Below, piece by piece: positions 1-6,332 of a DNA stretch of 15,403 nt. Position 1 is the stretch's first letter. Each line of letters begins with the position of its first letter. Under the pieces are notes generated by a model that had not been told where the DNA came from, made no database searches, and was given only the letters and a program-made list of their open reading frames with translations. The position numbers and the translations under genes were made by a program. The stretch is from Lachnospiraceae bacterium UBA1721 (GTDB taxonomy: Bacteria > Bacillota > Clostridia > Lachnospirales > Lachnospiraceae): NCBI GenBank assembly GCA_002317155.1, contig DCIR01000013.1:1-15403 (forward strand). Reading direction: 5' to 3'.

Positions 1-30
1 GGGAATCTCGGATTGCAATTCATCTGGGCG

Positions 31-51
31 TGCGGACGTTTTCTTGGACTA
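31..51. repeat. IS left terminal inverted repeat
   Basis: Begins TGCGGAC, diverges for four bases, then continues TCTTGGAC. It pairs with 1621-1641. The transposase stop codon overlaps it. Confidence 0.8.
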
Positions 52-1599
52 AATAGCTATTCCTAGACTACGTCTATACTCAAGTGGACTCATTCCACCC
101 AATGACATTTTGATTCGTTCTTCATTGTACCAATGCATATATTTATCCAGTTCATCAATGAAAGAATCAATAGTAATACGATTCCAATTTCGATTGTAGA
201 ACATTTCGTTTTTAAGTCGACCAAAGAAACCCTCACAGGCAGAATTATCTGGGGAGCAACCTTTCTTTGACATAGAACGAGTTAGCTCAGCGTCATCCAT
301 AATTCTAATCCAATCAGGCCAACGGTAATGACAGCCACGATCTGAATGCACCATTGGATGCTCTGAGGTATTTAAAGTACTAATCGCATCCAGAAGCATA
401 GTGTTCACCAGTCCTGCATTTGGCGATGTGCCTATAGTCCAGGAAACTGCCATTCCATCAAAGCAATCTATTATTGGTGACAGATATACTTTACCTGCCG
501 GGATATGGAATTCTGTGATATCTGTAAGCCATTTTTGATTAGGCTGAAGTGCGGAGAAATCACGATTAATTACATTATCTACTTCTGGACTTATTTCACC
601 TTTGTATGAATTATATTTACGTTTTTTTGTTGTTTTAACAATTAGCTGTTCGTCATTCATAATTCGACGAACTACTTTTTCAGAGACTGTGATACCGTCC
701 TTTTTCAGTAAGCAATGTATTCGACGGTAACCATATCGCTCTTTATTTGCAACAAAGAGTTCTTTTATCTTATCGCGAAGCTCTTTGTATTTATCTTCGC
801 GCTTAATACATTGAACCTGATAACAGTAGCTACTTTTAGAAAGTTGAAGCACTGGTAAAAGCTCGTTTAATTTATATTGGTTACGCAGGGCATCAATCAA
901 GAATACTTTTTCTCGATTGGTCAGTTTATCAAGACTGATGCCCTTCTCTTTTTTTAGAATGTCACCTGCCTTTTCAAGTACATCACGTTCTAATTGAAGT
1001 TTATATACATCATGCTCAAGGCGTTTAACTTTGGCTTCTAATTCTGCCTTTTCACGTAAAAGCTGCTCTGTTGTTTTATCTTCAGCAGAAGGACTTGGCA
1101 TTTTTAATGTTCTCCCTTCGCCAAGCAGTTCTTTACGCCATGTTGATATAGCAGAAGGTGTAACATTATATATTTCTGCTATCTGAGTAATCTTAAGGTT
1201 CCCTTTACAGGATTCCATCACTGCTTGGAGTTTCTCTTCTTGAGAACATCTTACATATGGCTTGAAAGATTTACAACGCCTTCCGCCTTCTTCTGGAAAT
1301 AATTCGGTTACCCATTGTACAAGAAGAGGACGACTTGGGTATCCAAGAGCCTTTACTGTTTGCAAAACATTTCGTCCATGAGCGAAGTAATAATCGACAG
1401 CTTCACGTTTTTCTTTGTCAGAGAATTTACTAACTTTTTTACGACCATGATGAAGATCATTAGACTCTGAATATTCTCTGTACCAGTGCTTTAGATTGGA
1501 AGCATCAGGGTAACCTAATTTACTAACTGTGTAAGCTGCATTATAGCCACAATTAATATAAAACTTTACAGCACGGATGCGGTCTTCGTAAGAATACAT
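49..1599 (-). CDS. IS3-family transposase, single fused OrfAB
   Basis: This is a DDE transposase of 516 aa that would cut and join the ends of the surrounding IS. The N-terminal part carries three successive helix-turn-helix-like repeats (about residues 4-42, 60-100 and 118-160). A leucine-rich coiled coil follows at about 175-212. The C-terminal rve integrase core holds D360 (WLTDITEF), D420 (HSDRG) and E456, with exactly 35 residues between the second D and the E, and K463 at E+7: the canonical IS3 D-D(35)E pattern. Most IS3 elements split this protein into orfA and orfB joined by -1 frameshifting. Here both halves are in one frame, and an A7G run (plus strand T7 at 949-955) lies at the expected junction. 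The ATG at 1597-1599 has an AGGAGG ribosome site 5 nt upstream. Confidence 0.93.
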   Translation of the reverse strand: MYSYEDRIRAVKFYINCGYNAAYTVSKLGYPDASNLKHWYREYSESNDLHHGRKKVSKFSDKEKREAVDYYFAHGRNVLQTVKALGYPSRPLLVQWVTELFPEEGGRRCKSFKPYVRCSQEEKLQAVMESCKGNLKITQIAEIYNVTPSAISTWRKELLGEGRTLKMPSPSAEDKTTEQLLREKAELEAKVKRLEHDVYKLQLERDVLEKAGDILKKEKGISLDKLTNREKVFLIDALRNQYKLNELLPVLQLSKSSYCYQVQCIKREDKYKELRDKIKELFVANKERYGYRRIHCLLKKDGITVSEKVVRRIMNDEQLIVKTTKKRKYNSYKGEISPEVDNVINRDFSALQPNQKWLTDITEFHIPAGKVYLSPIIDCFDGMAVSWTIGTSPNAGLVNTMLLDAISTLNTSEHPMVHSDRGCHYRWPDWIRIMDDAELTRSMSKKGCSPDNSACEGFFGRLKNEMFYNRNWNRITIDSFIDELDKYMHWYNEERIKMSLGGMSPLEYRRSLGIAI

Positions 1600-1620
1600 A
1601 TGAACCTCCTATTTCTTAGT

Positions 1621-1641
1621 TGGTCCAAGATTTTGTCCGCA
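1621..1641. repeat. IS right terminal inverted repeat
   Basis: The reverse complement begins TGCGGAC and contains TCTTGGAC, matching the left end at 16 of 21 positions. It lies about 20 bp upstream of the transposase start, so transposase expression probably begins in or next to it. Confidence 0.8.
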
Positions 1642-1713
1642 TCTCCTCTTGATGATTTATACGGAATTTAAAAATTCACATTACGCATACAAAAAGTCAT
1701 AAATTCAAAACAA

Positions 1714-1756
1714 AATGTAAAATATATTTGACATAATGTAAAACGGGTGGTATTGT
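1714..1756 (+). promoter_or_regulatory. Promoter with direct-repeat operator of the Xre module
   Basis: There is a strong sigma-A-type promoter: TTGACA (1728-1733), a 17-bp spacer, then TATTGT (1751-1756). A perfect 9-bp direct repeat AATGTAAAA occurs at 1714-1722 and 1735-1743. The copies are 21 bp apart, two helical turns, so both face the same side of the DNA, and they flank the -35 box. This geometry suggests an operator, most simply for the small Xre regulator encoded third in the operon. The promoter is seen in the sequence; the regulator assignment is inferred. Confidence 0.7.
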
Positions 1757-1867
1757 ATGATTACAAGGTAGACCTGTAATACCTGCGAAGGACCAAAGGC
1801 CAAGGCCCTAAGCCGGTAGAAATAAACAAAGTTTGAAAACGGATTATTCGAACAGAAAGGTGATAAT
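1757..1867 (+). other. Structured 5' leader of the Xre module
   Basis: About 105 nt lie between the expected transcription start (near 1763) and the first ATG. A small imperfect hairpin, TTACAAGG/CCTGTAA (1761-1779), sits at the expected 5' end. A GC-rich patch with GGCC/GGCC and GCCGG elements follows at about 1790-1817. No known riboswitch class was recognised. Confidence 0.35.
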
Positions 1868-2089
1868 ATGAAAAATACAAATAAGAAGAGTAAAATGATT
1901 ATGAGTGGAATGATATTGATTGTAGAGGCAGTTTTGATGATGGGATTGATTTTGATGGGTGAACAGATTCCGCTTCGTGATTGGTTGGTAAGAATTGTAG
2001 GTGTATGTCTTATGATTACATTGGTTGCACAGTCTTTTATAACAGCAAGAACTTTTGTGGAAGCAAAAAACGAAAAAGAGCAAATGTAA
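1868..2089 (+). CDS. Small two-helix membrane protein of the Xre module
   Basis: A 73-aa protein with two predicted membrane helices (about residues 10-31 and 42-60), a lysine-rich N-terminus and a charged C-terminal tail (EAKNEKEQ). An AGAAAGGTG ribosome site precedes the ATG. It is the first gene after the promoter at 1728-1756 and lies 25 nt before the next membrane-protein gene, so the two are very likely co-transcribed. Small hydrophobic proteins of this sort are commonly encoded beside short Xre regulators in Firmicutes. I do not recognise a specific function. It could be a partner subunit or modulator of the larger downstream membrane protein. Confidence 0.75.
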   Translation: MKNTNKKSKMIMSGMILIVEAVLMMGLILMGEQIPLRDWLVRIVGVCLMITLVAQSFITARTFVEAKNEKEQM

Positions 2090-2114
2090 ACGAGTTGGGA
2101 AGAGGAGAAATAAC

Positions 2115-3146
2115 ATGAAAAAAAAGATTACCAAAACACAAAGAATCATTGCAGATGTAGTGTTGTTACTTTTGGTAATTGCGCTGTGGGTGCTTTATAT
2201 GGTGCGAAACGGTGGAGAAACCAGTACAGCTATGTTACAGACGGTTGTGGTGGAAGACGGCGTATGTAAAAATATTCCCATCGAAAATAATATCGCGGTA
2301 ATGCGTTCTGGTCAGTATGTCATCAATGCAAAATGGTGGCCGGAAGAGGAGCCCGGGGTAGTAAGTGCATTGATTATTACGAATGAAAAGGGTGAGCAGA
2401 TTTTTGGCTGTACCGGTAACAAGGTGGATATTGTTTCTACAAAAATGAAGCTGGCAGCCGGCAAATACAACATGAAGTTTTATTTCCTTGGTTCTGAGGA
2501 AGAAACTGATAAATTTGCTTCTGAACATGACTTGGGTCCTGTAAAAGGGGAGCGGTTTCAGGGCTATGGAAAAGACGGCCAGTGGACAGTGAATTATTCT
2601 GTGAAAATCCAACATCCTATCAAGCAGATTGTTTTTGTTTGCATGATGTTTGGACTTGCGATTGGTATGGTTATGGCCAGAATTATGGTTTTGGCTACAA
2701 AGAAGGGACCCAAGACCACAGCCCAGTATGATGAAAGACAAATTGTTGTGAGAGGAACTGCATACAAATACGGCTTTTTTACAGCATTGTTTTTCTCTAT
2801 TATCATAGCTCTTCTTGAGTTCGCAGAAATTGAAGTCCCTGCGCAAACAGGCATATTGATTGCTATTGGGACAGTGCTTTCTATTTTTGTTATGGTCGCT
2901 TATAACATTTGGTATGACGGATATTTCGCTTTGAATGAGAATCGTAAGGCGTTAATTATCCTGTTTGCAATCATTGGGTTTATAAATATTATTATCGGTA
3001 TAAACAATGTGTCTTTGGGGAATGTGATTCGCGACGGCAAGCTTGCCATGGGTTCTCTGAATTTCATATGTGCAATCTTTATGTACATGGTATTGGCAGT
3101 GATTGGATTAAAATCCCTTGTGGAAAAAAGGGAGGATGCCGAATGA
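2115..3146 (+). CDS. Polytopic membrane protein with an extracytoplasmic domain (DUF2178-like C-terminal half)
   Basis: A 343-aa protein. The start at 2115 was chosen because AGAGGAGA lies just upstream; an upstream in-frame ATG at 2055 lies inside the preceding gene and has no ribosome site. Predicted order: TM helix 11-30; a soluble, probably extracytoplasmic domain 31-168; TM helix 169-194; a short cytoplasmic loop with DERQ (206-209) and RGTAYKYGFF (213-222); then four TM helices at about 217-236, 244-263, 277-296 and 313-335. The DERQ...RGxAxKY pattern resembles DUF2178-like membrane proteins encoded next to short Xre regulators. The last codons overlap the regulator start (ATGA), so the two are translationally coupled. 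A role as sensor or effector of that regulator is inferred; no enzymatic motif is visible. Confidence 0.8.
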   Translation: MKKKITKTQRIIADVVLLLLVIALWVLYMVRNGGETSTAMLQTVVVEDGVCKNIPIENNIAVMRSGQYVINAKWWPEEEPGVVSALIITNEKGEQIFGCTGNKVDIVSTKMKLAAGKYNMKFYFLGSEEETDKFASEHDLGPVKGERFQGYGKDGQWTVNYSVKIQHPIKQIVFVCMMFGLAIGMVMARIMVLATKKGPKTTAQYDERQIVVRGTAYKYGFFTALFFSIIIALLEFAEIEVPAQTGILIAIGTVLSIFVMVAYNIWYDGYFALNENRKALIILFAIIGFINIIIGINNVSLGNVIRDGKLAMGSLNFICAIFMYMVLAVIGLKSLVEKREDAE

Positions 3147-3346
3147 AAAATCTGAATTTGAAAGCAGCCCGTGCGGCAAAGGATATGTCCCAGGATGATT
3201 TGGCAAAGCTTTGCGGTGTGTCCAGACAGACGATTAACGCAATTGAAAAAGGAGATTATAATCCCACCATTAAGCTGTGCAGAAGTATTTGCAGGGCTTT
3301 GGGAAAGGGCTTGGATGAATTGTTTTGGGAAGATGATGAAGAATAA
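3143..3346 (+). CDS. Xre/Cro-family helix-turn-helix regulator
   Basis: A 67-aa protein that is almost entirely an HTH_3 domain. Its SQDDLAKLCGVSRQTINAIE segment (about residues 16-35) is a textbook helix-turn-helix, followed by GDYNPT and a LCRSICRALGKGLDELFW helix. It belongs to the group of very short Xre regulators (YgzD/YozG-like) that lack a separate sensor domain and are usually encoded with membrane proteins. The ATG at 3143 overlaps the upstream stop (3144-3146), and GGGAGG lies 7 nt before it; the longer upstream extension is rejected. It is the most likely ligand of the AATGTAAAA repeats at the operon promoter. GH127-like sequence begins only a few bases after its TAA stop, marking a rearrangement junction. 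Confidence 0.9.
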   Translation: MKNLNLKAARAAKDMSQDDLAKLCGVSRQTINAIEKGDYNPTIKLCRSICRALGKGLDELFWEDDEE

Positions 3347-3349
3347 AAA

Positions 3350-3780
3350 ACAGTATATTGGCTCAGAAATGAATATAGATGGTGTAACAATTTCTCAGGA
3401 AACCAATATGAATTATTGCCAGGGTTCACTTTTTGATGACTCAAGAGAAAGCAATAATATAAAAACAAGATGGTCATTTACATTTTATATTACTTCAAAG
3501 GATGAAATATCGGTTCAATTTAGAATCCCTGGATGGGCTAAAGATGCGTATGTAAATGGTAAAGAAATAAAATGTAAAAGATAATTATTTTTCTGTTGCA
3601 GGTTGCTTTGATAATGAAAAGATTGACATCTTCTTCGCATCTGAATTAGAATGTCGTGATCTTCCAGGTAACTCAAGTGCTACGGCCATTCTCGATGGTC
3701 CTATTGTACTAGCTGCAGTAGATGAAGACGGAAAGGAATTTTCTCTTAAAGGTAAAGCACCTGCTGAAATGCTTCTGTAA
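3350..3780 (+). pseudogene. 3' fragment of a GH127-like beta-L-arabinofuranosidase gene, frameshifted
   Basis: Two reading frames together give a C-terminal stretch typical of GH127 (former DUF1680) enzymes. Frame A (about 3350-3579) gives QYIGSEMNIDG...VTISQET, then FRIPGWAKDAYVNGKEI. Frame B (3571-3780) gives NYFSVAGCF, KIDIFFASELECRDLPGNS and ILDGPIVLAAVDEDGKEF. The family signatures are the YIxS start, the RIPGWA core and the LP..S...LxGPIVLAA block. Joining them needs removal of one A from the AAAA run at 3576-3579. The N-terminal catalytic (alpha/alpha)6 domain is absent and the tail after VLAA is cut short. It is therefore a dead remnant lacking start, active site and end. Family assignment is from pattern memory, not a search. 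Confidence 0.72.
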
Positions 3781-4072
3781 TCAGTTTTTTCCTGAATGGG
3801 AGGCAGTAAAGCTTACATGTGATTCATGGATGATGATGCCGGAACTAGAAAAGTTTTTGGGAGAAAATTCTAATATTGTAAAGTTTCAGAAGCTTTTTAC
3901 TATTGAAAATATTGACAGAGATGCAACATGGTATATGGGGTGGATATTCCCAGGATATGAAATAATTAATAATGAATTGCCAGAGAACACTACTTTACAA
4001 AAAGAACTTAAGAGATATTTACTTGACGGTAATAAATTTGGAATTGCAAAGGGATGTATTGAGATGAGGTAG
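3776..4072 (+). pseudogene. C-terminal fragment of a GNAT_C-domain acyltransferase gene
   Basis: From QFFPEWEAVKLTCDSW onward the frame matches the C-terminal domain of the 'acyltransferase domain-containing' proteins (GNAT_C type). Features are FFPE at the start, the CxSW motif, PELEKFLGENSNIVKFQKLF, a D/TWYMGWIFPG stretch and a terminal helix, ending at TAG 4070-4072. About 97 residues remain of a protein normally around 300 aa. The frame continues upstream into out-of-frame GH127 sequence, so an ATG at 3722 would make a chimeric, meaningless N-terminus. The junction lies near 3765-3790. The stop is 4 nt before the GH43 start, which preserves the original operon spacing. Confidence 0.65.
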
Positions 4073-4076
4073 ATAA

Positions 4077-5486
4077 ATGCAAAAATTAAAGGTATATAAT
4101 AAAACAACTATAGATGGTCAGTATCCTAATGGATTAGCATATAGTGTGCATATTTCTATTCACGGAGAGCCAATTCATAATGAGTATGGAATTCTCTTTC
4201 CAAAGGGTAGTGTGGATGAAGATAATCGAATAGTCCCTGCCTATGCTGGAAATATTAGAATAGCTTCTGTTGTCATTGACTCAAAGCAGGCTTATTTGAT
4301 TACAGGTGAGGACTTTACAGAAAATGGAACTTCTATAGAGGGTGAGGAGTCTTTCTGGGCATGGATGACAGAAGATTTTATTTCTTATGAAGAGTGGAAT
4401 CTTTGTGAGAGAAAGATACTTGAAGAGCGTACCGGCATTTCCATTTCGGAGCTTAGAAAAAATAGCGAGATTAGTATTTCTGATGAGCTTACTGGAAAAA
4501 TAAAGGAACACTGGAATGAAGCGCCAGAGAAGAATACTAAATATCCGAAGCTTCAATTCCCATTTTCTAAAGGCTTTGGCGATCCAGTATTCTTTTTATG
4601 GAAGGATGACTACTATTATATTGCCACTAATGATAATGTGGATGATATTGGCTTTTATGTTAGAAAAGCCCATGAATTAGAGGATCTTTTTGCAGAAGAT
4701 ACAGATGTTCATATCATCCTTGATAAAGATGAGAAGAGGGGCCTGATTCAAACATTTTGGGCACCAGAGTTTCATGTTATTAATGAAGAATTATATCTTA
4801 TTTTTGCTGTTAGTAATGAAAATTGGGGACCTCAGTGCCACATTATGAAGCTTAAGGAGAATGGAGATATTCTAGAGCCTGGAGATTGGGAGGATCCAAA
4901 GAAGGTGACAAGACCTGGTGGAAAGAAGCTAGGGGAAGATGGTATTACCCTGGATATGACCTATGTAAAATCTGGAGACAGACATTATTATGTTTGGTCT
5001 TATAGAGAAAAAATTGGTAGTCCAATGGACTCTGGATCTATGTTAATGGTGGGAGAGTTTAATCCTAAGAATCCTTACGAATTGATCACTGAACCAGTGT
5101 GCATTTCTAGACCTTTATATGGCTTTGAAAATACAAATGGAACTATAAACAATGAGGGACCATATGCATTCTATCATGGAAAAACGATTTATTTGGTCTA
5201 CTCTGGTGGAGATGCAAGAGGCTATTTATACACAGTTGGTATGTTGACAGCCGAAGATGGGGCTGATTTATGTGACGTAACTGTTTGGAAAAAGGCACAG
5301 ACACCGATTCTTAGTTTTAAGAGTGTTGAAGGAGAGTTTGGCCCTGGACATAATTCTTTCTTCTGCGACAGAGATGGGGATTGGTGGATTGCTTATCATG
5401 GAGTAACTTCATTTGAGGAACGTATTATTTCTGATGGAATACGAAGGATACGGTTTGATAAGAATGATTGCCCAAGGTTTGTTTAA
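4077..5486 (+). CDS. Glycoside hydrolase family 43 (beta-xylosidase / alpha-L-arabinofuranosidase type)
   Basis: A 469-aa five-bladed beta-propeller glycosidase. It probably removes xylose or arabinose from hemicellulose-derived oligosaccharides. The three GH43 acidic residues are recognisable: D169 in GFGDPVFF (base), D293 in TLDMTYV (pKa modulator) and E360 in NEGPYAFYHGK (acid). WAPEFH (228-233) and GPGHNSFF (422-429) are also typical. Residues 1-115, with YGILFPKGSVDE and SFWAWMTEDFISYEEW, resemble the extra N-terminal module of some clostridial GH43 proteins. No signal peptide is seen, so it should act in the cytoplasm on imported sugars. GAGG lies 7 nt before the ATG. The C-terminus stops soon after RRIRFDKNDCPRF and may be slightly clipped. 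Its former neighbours upstream are decayed, so promoter support is uncertain. Confidence 0.85.
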   Translation: MQKLKVYNKTTIDGQYPNGLAYSVHISIHGEPIHNEYGILFPKGSVDEDNRIVPAYAGNIRIASVVIDSKQAYLITGEDFTENGTSIEGEESFWAWMTEDFISYEEWNLCERKILEERTGISISELRKNSEISISDELTGKIKEHWNEAPEKNTKYPKLQFPFSKGFGDPVFFLWKDDYYYIATNDNVDDIGFYVRKAHELEDLFAEDTDVHIILDKDEKRGLIQTFWAPEFHVINEELYLIFAVSNENWGPQCHIMKLKENGDILEPGDWEDPKKVTRPGGKKLGEDGITLDMTYVKSGDRHYYVWSYREKIGSPMDSGSMLMVGEFNPKNPYELITEPVCISRPLYGFENTNGTINNEGPYAFYHGKTIYLVYSGGDARGYLYTVGMLTAEDGADLCDVTVWKKAQTPILSFKSVEGEFGPGHNSFFCDRDGDWWIAYHGVTSFEERIISDGIRRIRFDKNDCPRFV

Positions 5487-5641
5487 GTTATTCGCTGGCC
5501 GAACACGGTGGATATACGCATCTTATTTCAAAAGAGGAAGTAAAGGATATCCTTCAAATGTGGCAATGAGAGAAGTGACAAAGGTCATTGTGATTCTGTG
5601 AGAATTGCAATACCAAATTTGATACATTATATTGTATTATC

Positions 5642-5673
5642 AAGACCTTCGCAGAAATGTGAAGGTCTTTTTT
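5642..5673 (+). terminator. Rho-independent terminator after the GH43 gene
   Basis: A perfect 9-bp stem, AAGACCTTC (5642-5650) and GAAGGTCTT (5661-5669), has a 10-nt loop and a run of Ts to 5673. It ends the GH43 transcript, 155 nt after the stop codon. Confidence 0.88.
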
Positions 5674-5875
5674 GCATACAATGGACCCAATAGTAGTATT
5701 TATGGGCATTTCAAAGAAAATGTATGGCATTGATAAATGAGAAACCACTTATGGAAATTAATTAAGTAGCAATATTATAATATGCTGTGGTTAAATTTTA
5801 TTAGATATTTACACATTTTTGCACACGATTTTAGGTATGTGAAGATTGAGATATCTGGAAAATGGTACAGTTGAT
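5674..5875. other. AT-rich intergenic stretch, no gene seen
   Basis: No ORF with coding character, RNA gene or repeat was recognised between the GH43 terminator and the promoter at 5876. Confidence 0.5.
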
Positions 5876-5917
5876 TTGACTGCAAAAAATCTCTATAGGA
5901 TAATGAAATATAGAGAT
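5876..5917 (+). promoter_or_regulatory. Promoter with dyad operator over the -10 box
   Basis: TTGACT (5876-5881), a 17-bp spacer and GATAAT (5899-5904) form a good sigma-A promoter. A perfect 9-bp inverted repeat, ATCTCTATA (5889-5897) and TATAGAGAT (5909-5917), is centred on the -10 box with an 11-bp gap. A dimeric repressor bound there would block polymerase. It lies about 140 bp upstream of the broken nitroreductase gene and may serve the aldo/keto reductase behind it. Confidence 0.65.
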
Positions 5918-6054
5918 AAAAAATATATGCTTTATCTGTTAATCAACCATTATGATGTTGTGGTAATATAGTTCTAAAGAATACCGATTTGGCTGTGAAT
6001 GGATATGCTGCTGTGGTATCAAGTAAAGAATTATGTTTTTGGGGGATAAAAGAT

Positions 6055-6204
6055 ATGTTGGATTTTATAAAAAGTAGACGAAGTACAAGAAAATTTAAGA
6101 ATGAAGCTGTGCCGGCGGAATTGGTTGAGCAGGTTGTAGAAGCCGGAAGATATGCCCCCAGTGGAGGAAATTCCTATAATGTCACGATTTGTTTCATTAT
6201 GTGA
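6055..6204 (+). pseudogene. Truncated nitroreductase-family gene
   Basis: 49 codons from ATG 6055 give the N-terminal signature of an FMN-dependent nitroreductase: FIKSRRSTRKFKNEAVP, a conserved helix ELVEQVVEAGRYAPSGGNS, then an abrupt end at TGA (6202-6204). The RRSxRKF and APSGGN segments normally bind FMN phosphate and start a domain of roughly 170-200 residues, so about three quarters of the protein is missing. No continuation was recognised in any frame between 6205 and 6332. GGGGG ahead of the ATG could still be a ribosome site. The open frame extends upstream to 5989 but without nitroreductase similarity. It is best read as a remnant of a gene that once preceded the aldo/keto reductase. 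Confidence 0.8.
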
Positions 6205-6332
6205 CGGATAGTTTGTTTCGAAGGTGTGTAGGTAAATAACTATGGGACAGATAGCGAATCACATGGCATTAGAATTGATTTTTAAGATAAAGGAACGTAT
6301 TAAAGGGAAAAGAAGAGAAGGAGATAGTAAGA

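Larger units (their letters stand above)
31..1641 (-). mobile_element. IS3-family insertion sequence, apparently complete
   Basis: The element is bounded by imperfect terminal inverted repeats at 31-51 and 1621-1641. Both begin TGCGGAC and share TCTTGGAC, with 16 of 21 positions matching by hand alignment. The outer ends are 5'-TG...CA-3', as is usual for IS3 elements. One transposase ORF fills nearly all the space between them, and its TAG stop (49-51) lies in the left repeat. The 3-4 bases just outside the two ends do not match (GCG on the left, TCT on the right), so no target-site duplication is visible. The insertion may be old, or one flank may have been replaced by recombination. The total of about 1.6 kb is slightly long for the family. 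Confidence 0.85.

Noticed and set aside
1..30. Partial coding sequence left of the IS
   Set aside because: Thirty bases are open in more than one frame, but too short to assign to any gene.
1664..1677. GAATTT-AA-AAATTC dyad upstream of the module promoter
   Set aside because: AT-only arms in an AT-rich stretch, with no T-run and no promoter overlap; likely chance.
2235..2846. 203-codon minus-strand ORF
   Set aside because: Antisense to the 343-aa membrane protein; composition rich in C, N and H as expected of a reverse reading.
3571..3585. Programmed frameshift joining the two GH127 frames
   Set aside because: The run is only AAAA, there is no catalytic domain upstream and the 3' end is also lost, so decay (or a sequencing error) is simpler.
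3722..4072. 116-aa protein starting at ATG 3722
   Set aside because: The first roughly 18 codons are GH127 sequence read out of frame; only the later part is acyltransferase-like, so it is treated as a fragment from about 3776.
5989..6054. N-terminal extension of the nitroreductase
   Set aside because: The added residues do not resemble the family, and ATG 6055 starts at the usual position relative to RRSTRKF.
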